Source: Platynereis dumerilii
Lineage: Eukaryota > Annelida > Polychaeta > Phyllodocida > Nereididae
Direction of reading: 5' to 3'
Length of the DNA: 64,000 nt
NCBI GenBank assembly: GCA_026936325.1
Contig: JAPTHN010000008.1
Location: 23,272,703-23,336,702 of the forward strand
Part shown: in pieces, positions 33,004-48,200 of the stretch
How positions within the stretch are numbered: the first letter of the stretch is position 1
How the letters are laid out: every line of letters begins with the position of its first letter
Notes under the pieces: model-generated
What the model saw: only the letters and a program-made list of their open reading frames with translations
The model's database searches: none
Told to the model about the DNA's origin: nothing
Made by a program: the position numbers and the translations under genes

Positions 33004-33245
33004 AGACAGATCGATCAACAGATCAATCAACAGATCAATCAATACATCAATAGATTAATCAACATATCAATCGGACAGATCGATCATTACATTGAAAAGA
33101 TTGATCAGACAGATCAATCTAAATATCGATCAATTGATACACATCGATCAGGACAGATCAATCAATACATCAATAGATTAATCAGTCAATCAATCAGTTG
33201 ATCAAGACAGATCGATCAATAAAATCAATCGATCAATTGGTTATT
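33004..33245. repeat. GATCAATCAATA-type degenerate simple repeat
   Basis: About 240 bp of irregular recurrences of GATCAATCAA, GATCGATCA and CATCAATAGATTAATCA, unusually dense in GATC. Confidence 0.8.
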
Positions 33246-36153
33246 ACATGATTATAATACAGAACGTTACAGACACATGACCTCGGGATTAAAATTGGTA
33301 ACATTTTCAAATCATAAGGCATCAGCATACACGCACAATATACAGCACGACGTACGCCAATGTACAGTTATGTTTACACATCAGCTACAAAATTACAAAA
33401 TGCACACCGTTTGGCTGCTGGTTTTGAAATCAATCAATCGATAAATTAATATACAATCAATCAATGTTAGTCAATTTTAAAATCACTGTTTTTGATGTTA
33501 TCATAACATAAAAGGAATTAGTATCTCGAATTTTATTTTAAATTTCATATTCTTAAGTTGCCTAAAAGGAAAACTTCAAATAAATTTCATAAAGATGGTT
33601 AAATTAAAATGACATTGCTCTGAAAATAAATAAAATATTTAAAAAGAGCGAAAAAGTGGTTAAAACATTAATTACAGTGATACTCACATCAGTGTACACA
33701 CAATTTCAATGTAAAAACAAATTACCATAGTGTTAATAATATCAAAATAATTAATAGCAATTATTAATGCCTTAATACATAAATATTGCACGCTGAAAAA
33801 CACCATGCACGTGGACAGGTTACAAAGTAAACGCAAAATGGAAAAAATACACAAAACTATGTACACAGAGAGAACTCATAACAACTTAATGTTACAAAAA
33901 ATTTTACAAAAAGTTTTACAAAACCAGGTAGCAATACAGTTAGTACACAAAGGTTTTATGATTAAAAACCCTGTTTTTTCGCATCTACGTGGACTACACA
34001 ATCAGAAGCTGTACAATTGGTTATCTACGATACATTACAATTTTTCCCGTTAAAAACTGAACGTTATAAAGCAGTCGCTAGCTTCTTTAAGCTTGTTAAG
34101 ATGTAAAACATGATCATGCATTGAAAATGTCAGGAATAAACTCAAAGCAAAAAAGTCCGGCTTTTTTGTAATAAACTTACATAGATATTATGAACTAAAA
34201 CACTTACAGCACAAACTTACCAAATTAAAAGTGTAAAATAAATTTGCAGTTTATAGATCAGAATTTTAATCTGTTAAAATATTTAAATAATAAAACATTG
34301 ATAAATCAACAATATTTGTGTTGGTAACTTCAATTATGTTTCTGAATAACATTTTGATACATTTAGTCACATTTGATTCATATTTAATTCACATTTCTGC
34401 ATTTTTCACATTTAAATGTTTCATACATAAAATGCTATATTCTTTAAGCACTGACAGTACATAAGATTGAACACGATATCATTTTATACATTTATTATGT
34501 ATTCCGCTAACATCATATATATATGGCAAATAGGAGTGAGTGCATAATCGTTATAAAACATTTCATCTTATAACATATTGTATTGGTATTTCATATTAAA
34601 AATTCACAGTGGAATCAAACTTTACAGACGCAAACATCATACGTCAGTATGTTTGATATCGTACATAGTTATGAATATCAATGTCGTGCTTGATTGAAAG
34701 CCAGTTGCTTGTGAACTTTCCAAATTTTATAATAAACTTCACACATGATTTCTTTCAATTCAACAACACCGAAAATCGCTATAGACGTTTACTGAAGCAA
34801 TGAAGCTCGGATTACATAAATCAAGCTACAAATACTTAGCTTAGGATCAATTCAGAAATGCAAGTGTACCATCATTATAATATTTAATCAATGTTTTTTA
34901 TCAATAATGTTCTGTGGATTTCGAAACTGTAAGTTTATCAACCGTTCGGCAATTTATAATACAATACACTGTTATTAGACTCACAATTCAATCTTTGACA
35001 CATGCATCTCAATTGCGAAAGTCGAAAAACACTAAAATATTGTACTATTACTGTATCATTATGAGAATAAATTACATCTTGTGTGTAAAAAGATCTTTAC
35101 AAGTATAAGTTTATAAGCGTCCCATTCAGTGTTGTCAAAATAAATTATCTTAGCTGCGTGAATTATGGCGTATCAAAGACAGCAGACGTATGAATGCATA
35201 TTAGGACAGCTCATTAACATCTAATTTGCATGGCATGCATGGCATGCATGTCATTAACATCTCATTATCATCTCATTTGCATGTGATTAAAATCCTTATA
35301 AGGGCACTGAAGAACACTCTTGGAAACCCTTGGTATTACAAAGTTTACTAGACACAAGTCAATACCATAAGCAGAGAGACTTATCTCTCTAAGCGGAAGT
35401 TAGTCAATTGTCACATTTAACAGTAGACTGCAGAACTCCGCATTCCTCCATTTTTTGTAGCCAAGGAGACAAAAAATTAAAAAATTTCATTCTCCATTTA
35501 TCTCACTCCTTCAGTTATTAGCCTCCTTAGAGGCTAAGACGTAAAAACACGATCGTTTGAATGATAATTCAATCAAGCATCACACATATCAGCGGCAATT
35601 TGTATCAGGCCTTGATATCCGGTGAATTAATATCACCCTAATCCAACAGTTGTATCTTTATTAACGGAAACTGATACAATTTCCTTTCATTACAGACATC
35701 TAACTTCTTTGTTTCCAATCTATTAATGCCACAATATCAGATAAACCACATACCATCACCATATATCAGTTTGAGATTGATGTATCAATACATGATATTG
35801 TTATCACTCATCTGATACTGATATCATATATGCCAACTGATACTGGTGTGACTGGCATCCTTTCTGAGGAACACAGCTTTTCCAAGAAACAGGTTAGATC
35901 CATTTTGTTTCTTAATTGTTAAAGTTGTACTTGTGATAGCAATCTTCCGTCATTCGAACTGGAAAGGTAAGAGTTTTATTTTCTTCCCTTTCATGGGTGT
36001 GTTCTCAGTTGTTCGAAACCATTCTTCAGGACGAAAGCAGGCTACAATTCTTCGGAGGTGGTGTATCTTCGAAAGCATTATCAGACCTTGACCGTAAGGT
36101 CTCGTTACGTTGCAGTTACGCTGTGGTTACGTTGTAACTAGTTGTAAGTGTCA
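33246..36153 (-). other. 3' flank and possible 3' UTR of the MAP4K gene
   Basis: AT-rich sequence with no coding recognised. On the minus strand AATAAA occurs at 35657-35662 and 34491-34496, among others, so the transcript end cannot be fixed. A cluster of octamer-like sites lies at 35210-35290. Confidence 0.4.
35210..35290. promoter_or_regulatory. Paired octamer (ATTTGCAT) cluster
   Basis: ATTTGCAT, the complement of the POU octamer ATGCAAAT, occurs at 35224-35231 and 35275-35282. Between them are tandem GGCATGCAT copies and a repeated TCATTAACATCT. Function is inferred only from motif identity. Confidence 0.3.
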
Positions 36154-36237
36154 TTACCAGTTAATTAGTCCCGGTTTGTTTAGAGTCATAAAATAGATCT
36201 GGCAAGATGAACCACTTCGTATTGAAGAGAAGAACAC
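36154..36237 (-). CDS. MAP4K terminal exon
   Basis: Encodes [19 protein letters not shown] and the terminal NKPGLINW, then TAA at 36156-36154. The acceptor follows a long pyrimidine tract. Confidence 0.93.
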   Translation of the reverse strand: MFFSSIRSGSSCQIYFMTLNKPGLINW

Positions 36238-39200
36238 CTGAAAAAAAAATAGAAAAGAAATATTGCAGTGAATAAGAAATAAAATAGGATGGACGATTAG
36301 GGCTTTACGTCCTGTATTTATTGATAGACTAATGGGAAAAAGGAGGACACGGCAATGAGGCGAAGGATGACTGAAACTGCCAGATGTCCAAAATAGGCCC
36401 AGGTGACCTGGCAAGAGCTGGATTCGAACCCTGGACCCAGCGATTGGCAGCCCAGCATGCTGATTTAACCCTCCCCCCGAATAAGCAATAGGAACAAACG
36501 TTCAATGATATATATTTTAAAAAAGAAATAGCATTCTGTCTGCAGATTTCACAAAAATTTTGAAACATGTCTGTTGATAAGATTTTAGTTGCATTTGTCA
36601 TATACAAAACTGGAATTTCCAAACCAGTTTCCAATTTAACAAATGAATAAATTTCTCCATATTAAACACTCGTCCTCAAAACGACACAATCTTACAGCAG
36701 CCAAAAACAAGCACTAAAATTAAACACCCACGCTCTTCCTTCAATCTCTAGTTTTAAAAAATACCTGTCTCACAATCTAACAATCCTTTTATTTTATAAA
36801 TTGCACTTTTATCTGATCCTACCTTGTCGTTTCTCTCACAGAGGAACTTCAGTTTCTGGGCCTTCTTGTGCATGAAGACGCCGTCCAGGTGACCAGTCTC
36901 CGCAGCTCGGATTTCTATGGCTTTGTTTCCCCAGCCCATGATCTGCCCAGTGCTTATGTACGCTAAAAATAAAGGAAAATAATAATTAGAAACTTCTAGA
37001 AACTAAAAGAATAGATACTGGCTTTCATTGGTGAGCGAACAATTATATTTGTAAATCATATAGCTTAGAGCACACTTGAACAAGTTCATGAGATACAACA
37101 ATGTTAATTCAGCAGAGTTAAGTTGTACTTTTTTAAAATAAGGGGCAATATATAATACTTTCGGGTTATACTACACATGTTCACATAAGTAATTTAATAC
37201 CACAGTTATATTTTAATGCTAGACAAAATTGTTGTTTATAATGGTTTCAACTCATGTGATATGAAAACTAATAAATAAAGGAACAAACTAATTTCACATA
37301 GAATTGGAACGATATGACATTTATGAACCACTGATGGGTTGAAATACTTCACGATCAAAATGAAATTTGTCAACATCCTTACCAACTGATGTAGGCAGTT
37401 CGCCCCACTGCAGTACGACATTCTTTGCAATTTTGCCGTAAGTGTCCACGTACACCCCTTCATTGTCATAACACAAGAGGAGCTGGGTTCCGTTAGAATT
37501 CGGAAGAATCACTATTGTGTGAGGCGTGATTGTCCCTTGTGTCTGAAAAAAGATTAAACAAATATTCACTTACATAATTTTGTCTGTTTCTGTAGAAACT
37601 TTACTTTATCTTTTTTTGTGGCATAACAAGACAGAGGAGTATCATATATAATTTCGGTTCATGACGTTTGCTGAGTAAATCTAATTCTGGCACCGTAACC
37701 ACTAGAATAGTATGCGCTAAAGTAACTTTGGAGCAAGTATTTCAATTGAGCTTTAATAACCTGGTAGGAGCCCTAACCTCAATGAAGATAGTTTTAAAAT
37801 GTGAAAAAGTTCAATGACACTCAATTCTTCATTTCCAATTTGGCATCATAGCTTTTAAGTTTCCTGTAACATAATTGACCATTGTTTATAAAAATCATAC
37901 ATATATATATGTGAATTGTGGAATATATCAGCTGTACAGGAATGATTCACAACAGTGATCTACTACTTATTGTCATTTGTGAACTGAATTGTGATTTGGC
38001 ATGGACATTAAAGAAATGTCAATCCTTTTAGTGAACTTTCAGTGTTAATATATGAGTCTGACGTTTTAGTGATAACCACAGGGTGAAAATGCATTGACCG
38101 TTTTCTGTACAAGGTAATGGAAGTAAAATGGTTTTTTCACATTCCATTAAAATACATACAACTTAACAAATTATGTATATCTTTAGAGATTTCCGAAACT
38201 TAACAGTAGAATATGTACATTATAATAAAGTTAGGCGAACATATATTATCTTATCTTAAACAGATAAAGGTGTTGGAGAATAACATTTCAGAGGAATACC
38301 TTCTTTTCATTATTTAAACCTTTTGAATGCATGAGTATTTCTCACAAAAGCTATTCCATCCAATAGACCATGGTGAGAATATAGCTCTTATGTATGCTCT
38401 CATGACTTGGTCACTCATTTATTATCTAACCCTTTACATTGGAACAGAACTTCGCTGTGCCATCTTACATTTGAACTTTTCTGCAATTTCCATCTTGATC
38501 ATTGATATTCAAACATGTATTCCACTTAATGCAACCTTATTACCCATATGATATTCTAACTAATATTCTAACTTGTGCTAATTTATGTTCCTGTGGTGAC
38601 TGACATTACAAGTTCTTAAATAGTAAGCAATAGTGGCCTTGCGAATTTCTAAAAGTAGCCAATAACCACTGCAGTTTACCGTAGCCAGTTAATACATACC
38701 GGTCTGTAATTTTTCTCCTACATTCCGAAAAGTTAGAAATTTATCATTCTGATATATCTGTCTTGTTTTAAATGAACTTTACATTTTTCAGATCTATTTA
38801 ATAGGCCTGATGAACCATCTGGGCCCCGACAAGCTTTGATTGGTGACTGTGTTTCTAGCGAACGTATAGAGAGCTTGGACTGCCTCAAAATTCAACTTCA
38901 AACAAAACAGAGTTTAAATTAATTGGAAGAATAACCGAAAACCTCAGTCTTCTGGGTATTTAGTTTAAACTCACACCAACCAAGTATGGGAATTTAGGCG
39001 GAATCAAGAAATATAACTTATATTAGTGGCCTCTTCAACAGGATACCATGCAAACAGTGTTAAGTCACATCTTCACGTAACTTTTGGAGTTAACGTTTTA
39101 ACAGAACTCGGATACAGTTAATCATATTTCTTGAAAGGGTTCAAGAACTTCGAACAACTTATATTTAACAAACTGAAAGCAGAACATATTAACGAACAAA

Positions 39201-42200
39201 GGGCACATTTGCGGAAAATAAGGGGAAACTTCCAAACAAAAAAACAACTTTAATACATGACTGTGAAGCGAATGACAGGACTAAAATACTCAAAATACTT
39301 CAAAAACATCGCAAAAATATCTGGACATTAACAAATCACAAAGATGGCTTTTGGCGTACGCTAAAAGAACGTTTTAACAACTAAGACAGCGTCAAGCCAG
39401 CATGTAAACTATCGTTACACAGCGTCAAGACAATATGACATTCAAAAGGCTTCACTGGACAACATAGCTGTGTTTAGCTACTAGTAACAGTTACAAAAGA
39501 TTAGTTAACTCAAATATCGTACAACAAGACATGCCACGGACTAAATCGTATTTATACCTGCTCCCTGTACTGTTGGTACCAAGGCGAAGTGAAAAGATAT
39601 CAAAATACCAATTAGAAAAAGCTTGTTGTCTATAAAAAGACTATGTTCATAGGCATCTCAAACCAGACAGGAAATTAAAACACTAAAAAGTGTTGAAAAT
39701 TAATCGCAAAAAGTACAAAAAGAAACAAAAACGCACAGCTTGAGTGTTAAAGACATTTGTGGCCTAATTCACGAACACTTTCAAAACTTTAGACAGCAAA
39801 ATTGATAAGGACAGTTTTTTAAGAAAATAGGGATATAATATTCAGTCAATTTTTAATACTAGAGGCAGTAGAGTATGAAAATTATTTAATATTCTGTCAG
39901 TTAATGGACTTTTAAACGGACAGAAAAAGAAAGTTATCTAAATGACAATTCTTGTGTAAATTTTAAGAAAGAAAGTAAGTTTCAGGAGGGCCCTAAATTA
40001 GGAAGCTATTTCGGCAAAAATGTTATCATCAAAGTAATTGCTCCCGAAGAATCAGTCACTATCCAGGATATATATAATATATAGACAGAACAAAAAGAAA
40101 ATCAGGACTCAGTTCTAAGCAAGGTATACATCACTTTCAAAGTTTTTCTTTTGCCACACATTGCAAACAAAAAGCTTTTCTGAACAACCAATCAAGATTT
40201 CTTTTATTGCCAATCAAAATTGAAACAGTAGCTGTGCAAATAACGAAACACGGGACAAAAATCTAGACAGCCGCAGGCACAAGTGGTAAACATAACTCGA
40301 TCGCCAAGCACTTGCCGCTATTGAGGGGTATGTAAAAACCAAGCAACGCAACTACAGTACAATCGCAGCCAACGTTTAGAAAAGCTGCCACAGAAAATCA
40401 TATGAAATCATAATGAAACGATAATAAAATTTGACAAAATAGCAAGAAATTACAATACAGTGATCCCTAACATTATCTGTGATATGTTACATAATGTAGG
40501 GCTTTGTCAGCCCCAAAGAGAGACAATCCTGTGATATGGGACTGCCTATTACATGGGACATCCTATGGTATAGGACCATCCACTGATATGATATGAGAAA
40601 CAGTGCTGCGATATGGGACAACTAAATCAAATGATTGTTTACTCTCTTTCTGAACCACAAACACTCTCATTTCCCATGCTATAGAAAACGCAACATACAA
40701 ATTGATTAGTCGAGCAGAATGAAGTATGAAACCATGACAAACTGTTTTAGATTTTTTCTCCTCGATTTGTTAACTTTAATAGGGCCTAAAAAATTATTGT
40801 TGAAACTGTGTATCCGCTTGTCCCGCCCCCAAAAGTTTTGAAACTAAATAGCCCTCGGAAATCAGGTGCTACAGCCCACTCTACGACCATAAAATAACCA
40901 AATTTCTTTTCTCAAATTGCAGGGACCACTGTATTCAAATAATATACAAATAATATATTTTTCAAACCGAGAAATGTACAAAATGTACAGCTCATAAGTA
41001 CAAATCATAGCAGAAATAGCAATACAAAAATATATAAAATTGTAAATAAACACACAAAATTGCGACTTACATGAGAAGGAATGTAGATATCGAAGACCTG
41101 GGAGGTGTCAAGGTCGATGGCATGGAAACCGTGGCTTGACCCATAGATGACCTTTAACCTTTGACCTTCTTCCACTGTGAGGTCAACTAACAAAGGCTTC
41201 TGCACGAGGCTGCTGAAAGACTGCAAAGAAAGTTGAACATTTATTTTACTATTTTCTACATGAAATTTTGGGCAATTGTATTGAAATGAATAACCGGGAC
41301 ACTACAACTGGCCAGTATTTAAAGGTATACTTAATCTGCATCTCTATACATTTACAGCTCAACTGCGAACAACATAAATCAGTAAACCAGAGATTTCGAA
41401 ATCAGTATCCTCAATGCCACCTTATGCTTTAAAGTTTCTAAAATTCTCTGATGTGATAAATGATACCAATGTTGTTATGTTTTTTATGCTTAATTAATCG
41501 TGGAACCTCAGACGTCAAATTTTATAACAATTCAAAGTATGCTTCACAACAGAAGCCATTCTACCTGAGCATCGTATCTCAACAACGCAATAATGACGGC
41601 ATTTACCAAAAAAACGATCACTCATCCTATATTTTCTCAAAATTACACCTACCTTGAAAGCCATAAACTTGTGGTACGGCTTGGGGGCCCAGGCATAGAT
41701 TTCTATACTCTCCTTGAGGGCGATAACCAAGAACTTGATCCTCTCGTACTTGACTGCAAAAACACAAGAGGGCAGCACGGGTCAGTAAAACAAAACGATA
41801 ACATTCCATTGGAAGAGAAACTTTGCCACAACACATGTAGAACTTGCCATTCAGATAGCTCAGACAATTTCACTGCACAACACAGTTTATGTTATGATCT
41901 AAGGGTAATTAATGTGTATCATTTTTTCATCAGACTCAAGAATGGAGTAAAATGTAGTAACGCTATTAAAATTGTTAACGAAAGAAGAGTAAAATTTGGG
42001 AAAATATCATTTTGCAGTTGGGCCGATTGCCTCTCATTTTCGAAAATATGTATAATATTTTGTATCGTGTGAATGTCCATATAGATGTATATTGTATAAT
42101 ATTTCTTGTTGCGTGAATGTCCATACAAATCTGCAACAGCTTACCTATTTTGAAGTGAACACAGTTTTCAAGTTCTCCTACATTTGTCCATCCGCTTCTC

Positions 42201-45200
42201 TTCTCATTATTCTGTCGACGAAAAAAAGGAAATTGATGAAACTTCTTTACGTTCCCTTGCAGTTTCAGTAAATTGTAATTTAACATATTGTCTCATTTTT
42301 GAAAATTTCATACCCCTGTAGTCAATAAAAACATGAAAATTCCATAGTCCTGTTATCATGACAAAAAATATATGAAAAATAGGCCAGATCAAATATGTCG
42401 AGTCTATTAGTCACAGATCAACTTCTTTTGACACAACTCTCGCCACTCCAAACCAATAAATCCACATACCTTATCCTGGACTCCTTCGGATTTGAAGATC
42501 TTCGTTTTCAACCAGGATAGATAATAGACTCGGATTTTGCTTTTCTTTCCGGAGATTGTCACAAGGATGTTCTGTCCTTCCAACACTTCCATTTGTTGGA
42601 ACTTCCGACGGCTGATCAACTGGTAGACCTTTCCTTGGCCACTACGGTCAAGCAGCATCAAGCCATTGTCCGTGCCAATGAGGAGGTTGACACCTGAAAA
42701 AACACAGGAAAAGCATTATAACAAAGTTAAAGAAAATATCAAAATAAAACATTTTGAACTATTGAAGTTAGGAGGGATCAAGTCTTTGGAGGAGCAGGGT
42801 GGTGAAAACATTAAAATTATTTTGGGAGGCGTTCTGCATTTTAAGTGTTCATGATATTTCATCCTTATAAGGTGCCACCTATTTGATTCTCATCACAAAA
42901 TATCTTTTTTCTAATTTATAGACCATCACAAACAAAATTTCCATTTTGTATTCTAATACCTCAACATACTTCAGACATATCCTAGATGCAGTGAAACATT
43001 TAATGGACACACTAGTGATCTAAAACTTGTACCCTTGGGTCGTCGCAGACGTGTTCAAATGTGCGAAAGTTGACAGCACTTGTGCCAATTGATAACATAA
43101 TTATATCAGACATTCCAAATTAACAGGCAACACATGGTTTAGAATATTAATAAACTTGACAAAAAGCCAACTAGTCATTCTTCGAAATACTTACCCCATA
43201 GTGCAGCGCACATGATATCGGAGTTGAACCGCTTCTTATACTTTCTAATCTCCGGCGTGTCGTTATCAATCGTCGTGGGTTGGACATTGACGTGGATCTG
43301 TGACCCTCTGCGGCTAGCGTCCTTATTACTCGTCACTGATTGGGTATCTGGAGGACGGGCGTCCGATCCTCTGTTCGCTCCAAATCCAAACGCTTGGAAG
43401 GACCGAGAAGAGGCGTTCTTCCTCATCTGACCGGCAGCATTGACCGCTGAGCGATACTGAAAGGAGAGGAAATGGGAGTTTTTGAAACACCATACAATCC
43501 ATACACTGTATATTACGTAGAAGGTTGTTCATTTCATCAGATCATAGATAGTTTCCTTATCGATGGTGAAAGTGCTCGTATGTCAAAATTAGCTATTTTC
43601 AGATTTTGGGTTGAATGACTATTTCTATATCCATTACATGTTGTCAATTGGTCACCTTGTCAGTTTGCCATTTTTGGAAGCTGTAACAGAATGATTTTAC
43701 CAAACCTAGTATGTTGATTATTTTCCAAAAAGCGAAAGTGCAAAACCTTGTACATGTTGTAACTCAAATCAGAACTTTGAAGTGCATATTTTGGGATGTT
43801 TCAACTTTTTTGAACACAGTCTAAACTTCTCAAAATTACATTCTCCCAAAATTATTTCACTGACCACCTCGTCTTTTACACTTTTCTAGGAAGTAGGAAT
43901 GTTGAATTTTTATTGTTATATTATATAAGTACTGCTTGAACATAACTATTAAAACTTTTCAAAATTACACATTCTACAAAGAATGGATGGATGGATGATT
44001 TGGGCTTTACATCCTGTATTTTTGCACTTGGTAGGCTAATTAGGACAGGAGGAGGACACGGCAATGAGGTGAAGGATGATTGAAACAGCCGTCCAACATA
44101 GGCCCAGGTAACCCGACAAGAGCTGGATTCGAACCCTGGACCCAGCGATTGGCAGCCCAGCACGCTACCGCTAGACCAACCCTCCCCCCTCTACAAAGTA
44201 TGAAATTATTTCAAGTAATTTAAACTGACCTCCTCGGAAGAGGCCTTGTCATGGGGTCTGCCTCCTGCATTGGACTGCCTCGGGGGCGTCTGCGGAGGAA
44301 GAAGGTCCGGTAAGACTCCACTGTTCTGTCGGTTGTAGCCTCCTGCAAAGACATCAATGGCAAAACATTAGATTCATAGAATACCAAAGTATAATACAGG
44401 AATAAAAACATGTGCAAGTTGAAAATTTGTAAGACAAGGATGCTTAGGGCAACTTGGACAAGTACAATAATCCTTGTGATTCAGTACAAACAAATGGCTG
44501 GATGATTTGGGCCATACATCCTGTATTCATGCACTTTGTGGCCAATGCTGGGCTAATTAGGAGGATGGCAGAAGGATACAGCCTCCACTAGACTCTAGAG
44601 AGAATGACAATCGTCTTCAGGTATTGCTGATGCACTCCTCTATAGGAAAACCTTGCTTCATCCAAGATAGATGGATGATTGGGGATTTGTGGCCCGTATT
44701 TATGCACTTCGTAGGCTACTTAGGGCAGGAGGAGGACACGGCAATGAGGTGAAGGACGATTGAAATTGCGTGCCACATTAGGCCCAGGTAATCGACAAGA
44801 GTTGGATTCAAACCCAGGACTCAGCGACTGGCAGCGCCTTACCACAGAGCTGACCAAGGAAAATTTAATACAGAACTAGGAGACTTTCATTATGAATGAC
44901 AAAAATGACAATCACTTGTCTTTGTGGTGGCTAAAACTTGGTAAAAGTTGTTCTGCGACATGAAAATGTGGCAGACTTCAAGTGAGCCAATTTGGAAACG
45001 TTGTTTAAGTCTAATGAGCAATTAACGTAATTTAGGAGGTGGGATCAGGCCGAGATGACACTAGCTCCCCGAGCTCTCTGAGCTCAGCTGCTGTTAATTT
45101 TAAACATTCTATGCAAATTTCAGCAAGTCTTGAGAAAAATGTGACAACAAAAGAACTGACATTCTGCGAGCAACATTCTCGAGTGTAATTCGAGCAAAAC

Positions 45201-48200
45201 CTGAGAAATTAACGCAAAATCGGACACAAAATCTGCCAGATTTGGACCAAATCTGAGCAAAATCTTTCACACGTCCGAAGGCTGATCTTGATTTTCCTCG
45301 ATTTTTCTCACTTTGGAATTGCCCTATGAATAATTGATCAGCTCTTGAATTGCCTCCAGCTAAACCATTTCCATCCAAAATTCTCCACGCCAAGCAGAAC
45401 ACGCACGTCATTCATTAATGATTTTGATCATGTTGTAAAAAAATAGAAACAGTTCTGAGAAGCAGAAGAGCTAGTGGGTGAAATAGAAACAGTTTGGGTA
45501 ATAGTAACAGTTACGAGAAATAGTGAGAGATGGCAGATTGAAAAGAAACAATGACATTAGAGTAAAGTTGACAGAAACAATTTAGAGCAATAGCCTGAAA
45601 AGGAGTTAACTTTCCAAGCTTGGCCTCGGGTAATAGATGGATGGACGGATGATTGGGGCTTAATGTCCAGTATTTATGCACTTGGTAGGCTAATTAGGAC
45701 AGGAGGAAGACACAGCAATGAGGTGAAGGATGATTGAAACAGCCGTCCAACATAGGCCCGTTTGACCCGGCAAGAGCTGGATTCGAACCCTAGACCCAGC
45801 GATTGGCAGCCCAGCATGCTGCCACTAGACCAACCCTCCCCCCTGATAATAGTAACAGTTATGAGAAATAGTGAGAGATGGGAGATTGAAAAGAAACAGC
45901 GACATAAGAGTAAAGTTGACAGAAACAATTTGGAGTCATAGCCTGAAAAGGAGTTAACTTTCCAAGCTTGGCCTTGGGTGATAGAAAGTTTAAAGCAAAA
46001 GCGAAATTCAGCAATGAGGCGAACGATTGAAACTGCTGTCCAACATAGGTCCAGGTGACCTGGCCAGAGCGGGAATCGAACCAGGATCGAGCAACTGGAA
46101 AGCCAGAGAGTTACCAACTGGGCTAACCTCTTTCCCAAAAAGTTCAGAGAAACAGGAAAAGTAATCGAGAGAATAAACTTGGGAGAAATACCAAGTCAAA
46201 ATAAACAGTGACATAAAAGTGAGGTTGAAAGAAAAGTTTGGAGTAATAATCCCAAAAGGAGGTAGTTTAGAGCAACAGACACATTTCTTAAAACTTGATG
46301 AGAACAATGTTGAAGAAGAATTAACACTTGGCATGAGGCTAAACACAAGTAGAACTTCTGAGTGCAAAAATAGTCGTGAAAGATATCAAGAAAAAAAATT
46401 GGCACAAGACCTTTTAAATTGGTTACAAAATCAATTCCTACGAAGCATGCAAAGACCCTATCAAGATCATGGAGTTCAGACACCCTTCGATTTTGGAGCT
46501 ATCTTTGAGGTAATCAAACTTGTACTCTAGTTTCAACACTTCCAGTGAGGGAGAGTGCCAAACCAACAATAGATAAAAGTGATTAATGAAACAGGGCAAC
46601 TTTTATTGATCATTCTACAAAAATACTGCGTACGATGTAATTTCAGCATAAAATTCACAGAGGTAGCCCTACTCACAAGAAATAAGACAGTCATATGTTT
46701 GTCCATGAGAAGAATTATTAGCATTTTATTTGAAGACCTTTTGAAAATTGATTGTCCAATGCAATTCTGTGACTTGAAAAGATATTTTCAAGTGGATGAG
46801 AACTCCAAGAAATCTCCTTATTATTACCTATGCACAAGGAAATCTATCATCATTTTCAAAAGATGGATGGATAGATGATTGGGCTTTACATCCTCCATTT
46901 ATGCAGTTGGTAGGTTAATATCAGGACTGGCGGAGGACACAGCACAGGAGAGGCAAAGGATGATTGAAACTGATGTACAACGAAATCCAGGGGACCCTGC
47001 CAATATAGGAATTGAACCCGGGACCCAGCAATGGAATTGGAAGCTGGAAACTAAGGAAACTCCCCTGCTTCGTCCATTTTCTGTGGTCATTTTTTTTTCA
47101 ATTTCGGAAGTTTAAGAATCAATTCCTATTAAATGCAACTAGAATTTTAAAAAAGAGTTAGCATAAGCAACAAGGTGTATTTGTTGTGTAGGAGAGAAGG
47201 CCAAGTGAGGCAGAGCAAAGAGTTCATTCTCCGATACGACAACATGTGACAAGCTCAAAACATAGGACGCTGGCATATCTGACGATATGCCGGCGCCAAA
47301 AACTCACAAATTTGATAAAAAGACAATTAGCCAATCATCAAAGAGCATCACAAAATTTGCATAATCAAAATTAATATTACTAAATCCACAATAGGTGCAC
47401 TTTAATCCCAATGCTTTAATCCGAGAGTTGCAACATTACACCAGGCTCCAAAATAATCAATTGCCGTTTTGCTTTTTGCGTTTTGATGGAAGTTGTCAGG
47501 CTCATACACTCTTTGAAGATATTGAAGATATTTTGTTGCTCAGTGAAACGCATTTCTATATCGATTTTACTCTTCCCGCGAAAATTCCAAATTCCCAATT
47601 CTCTTTGAAGTCCGAATTCACCAATCGAACGTTAAAATTTTTGCAAATTTTTATGTCAAGAGCAAAATTACTGATCAGGTTCTGTTGCTGCATTGAGGCC
47701 TTGAATTTAAACTGTGAAATTGCGTGAATTAAGTTCTGACGAGCAAATTTAGATGATAAATCTAGGCCTTGAATTTGGCCAGGGATTTGCATGCAATTCA
47801 GAATGTTACAAATTGCATAAAATGATCTCCCAATAGATTCAAATTGATTCAGATTGATTTGAAATTTGCATTTTTATTTCATCTTTATTTCATTTTTATT
47901 CTAATTTTCCTTCCAAATTGCATGTACGGCGCATTGATGAGGTCCAGTCTAATGAATTTCAGTGCTTTTCAGAAGTTTCATAAAGAGACAAAATCAAAGG
48001 GATTGGAAAATCGAGACTGAAAAAATCTACTTCATCATCGTATGATAGATCAATGCAATCCATCTTAAACATTGTACCAAGTATCAATCAGCTTGATCAC
48101 ATTTCAAAGTTAAGAAGTTAGTTATCTGCTATTGCACTCCTCATAACTGATTTAGAATCACGATTTAGAATCAGGATTTAGAATCAGGATTTAGAATCAG

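Noticed and set aside
44230-44342. Alternative frame [20 protein letters not shown] for the MAP4K linker exon
   Set aside because: It does not match the phase of the neighbouring exons; the [16 protein letters not shown] frame joins both sides.
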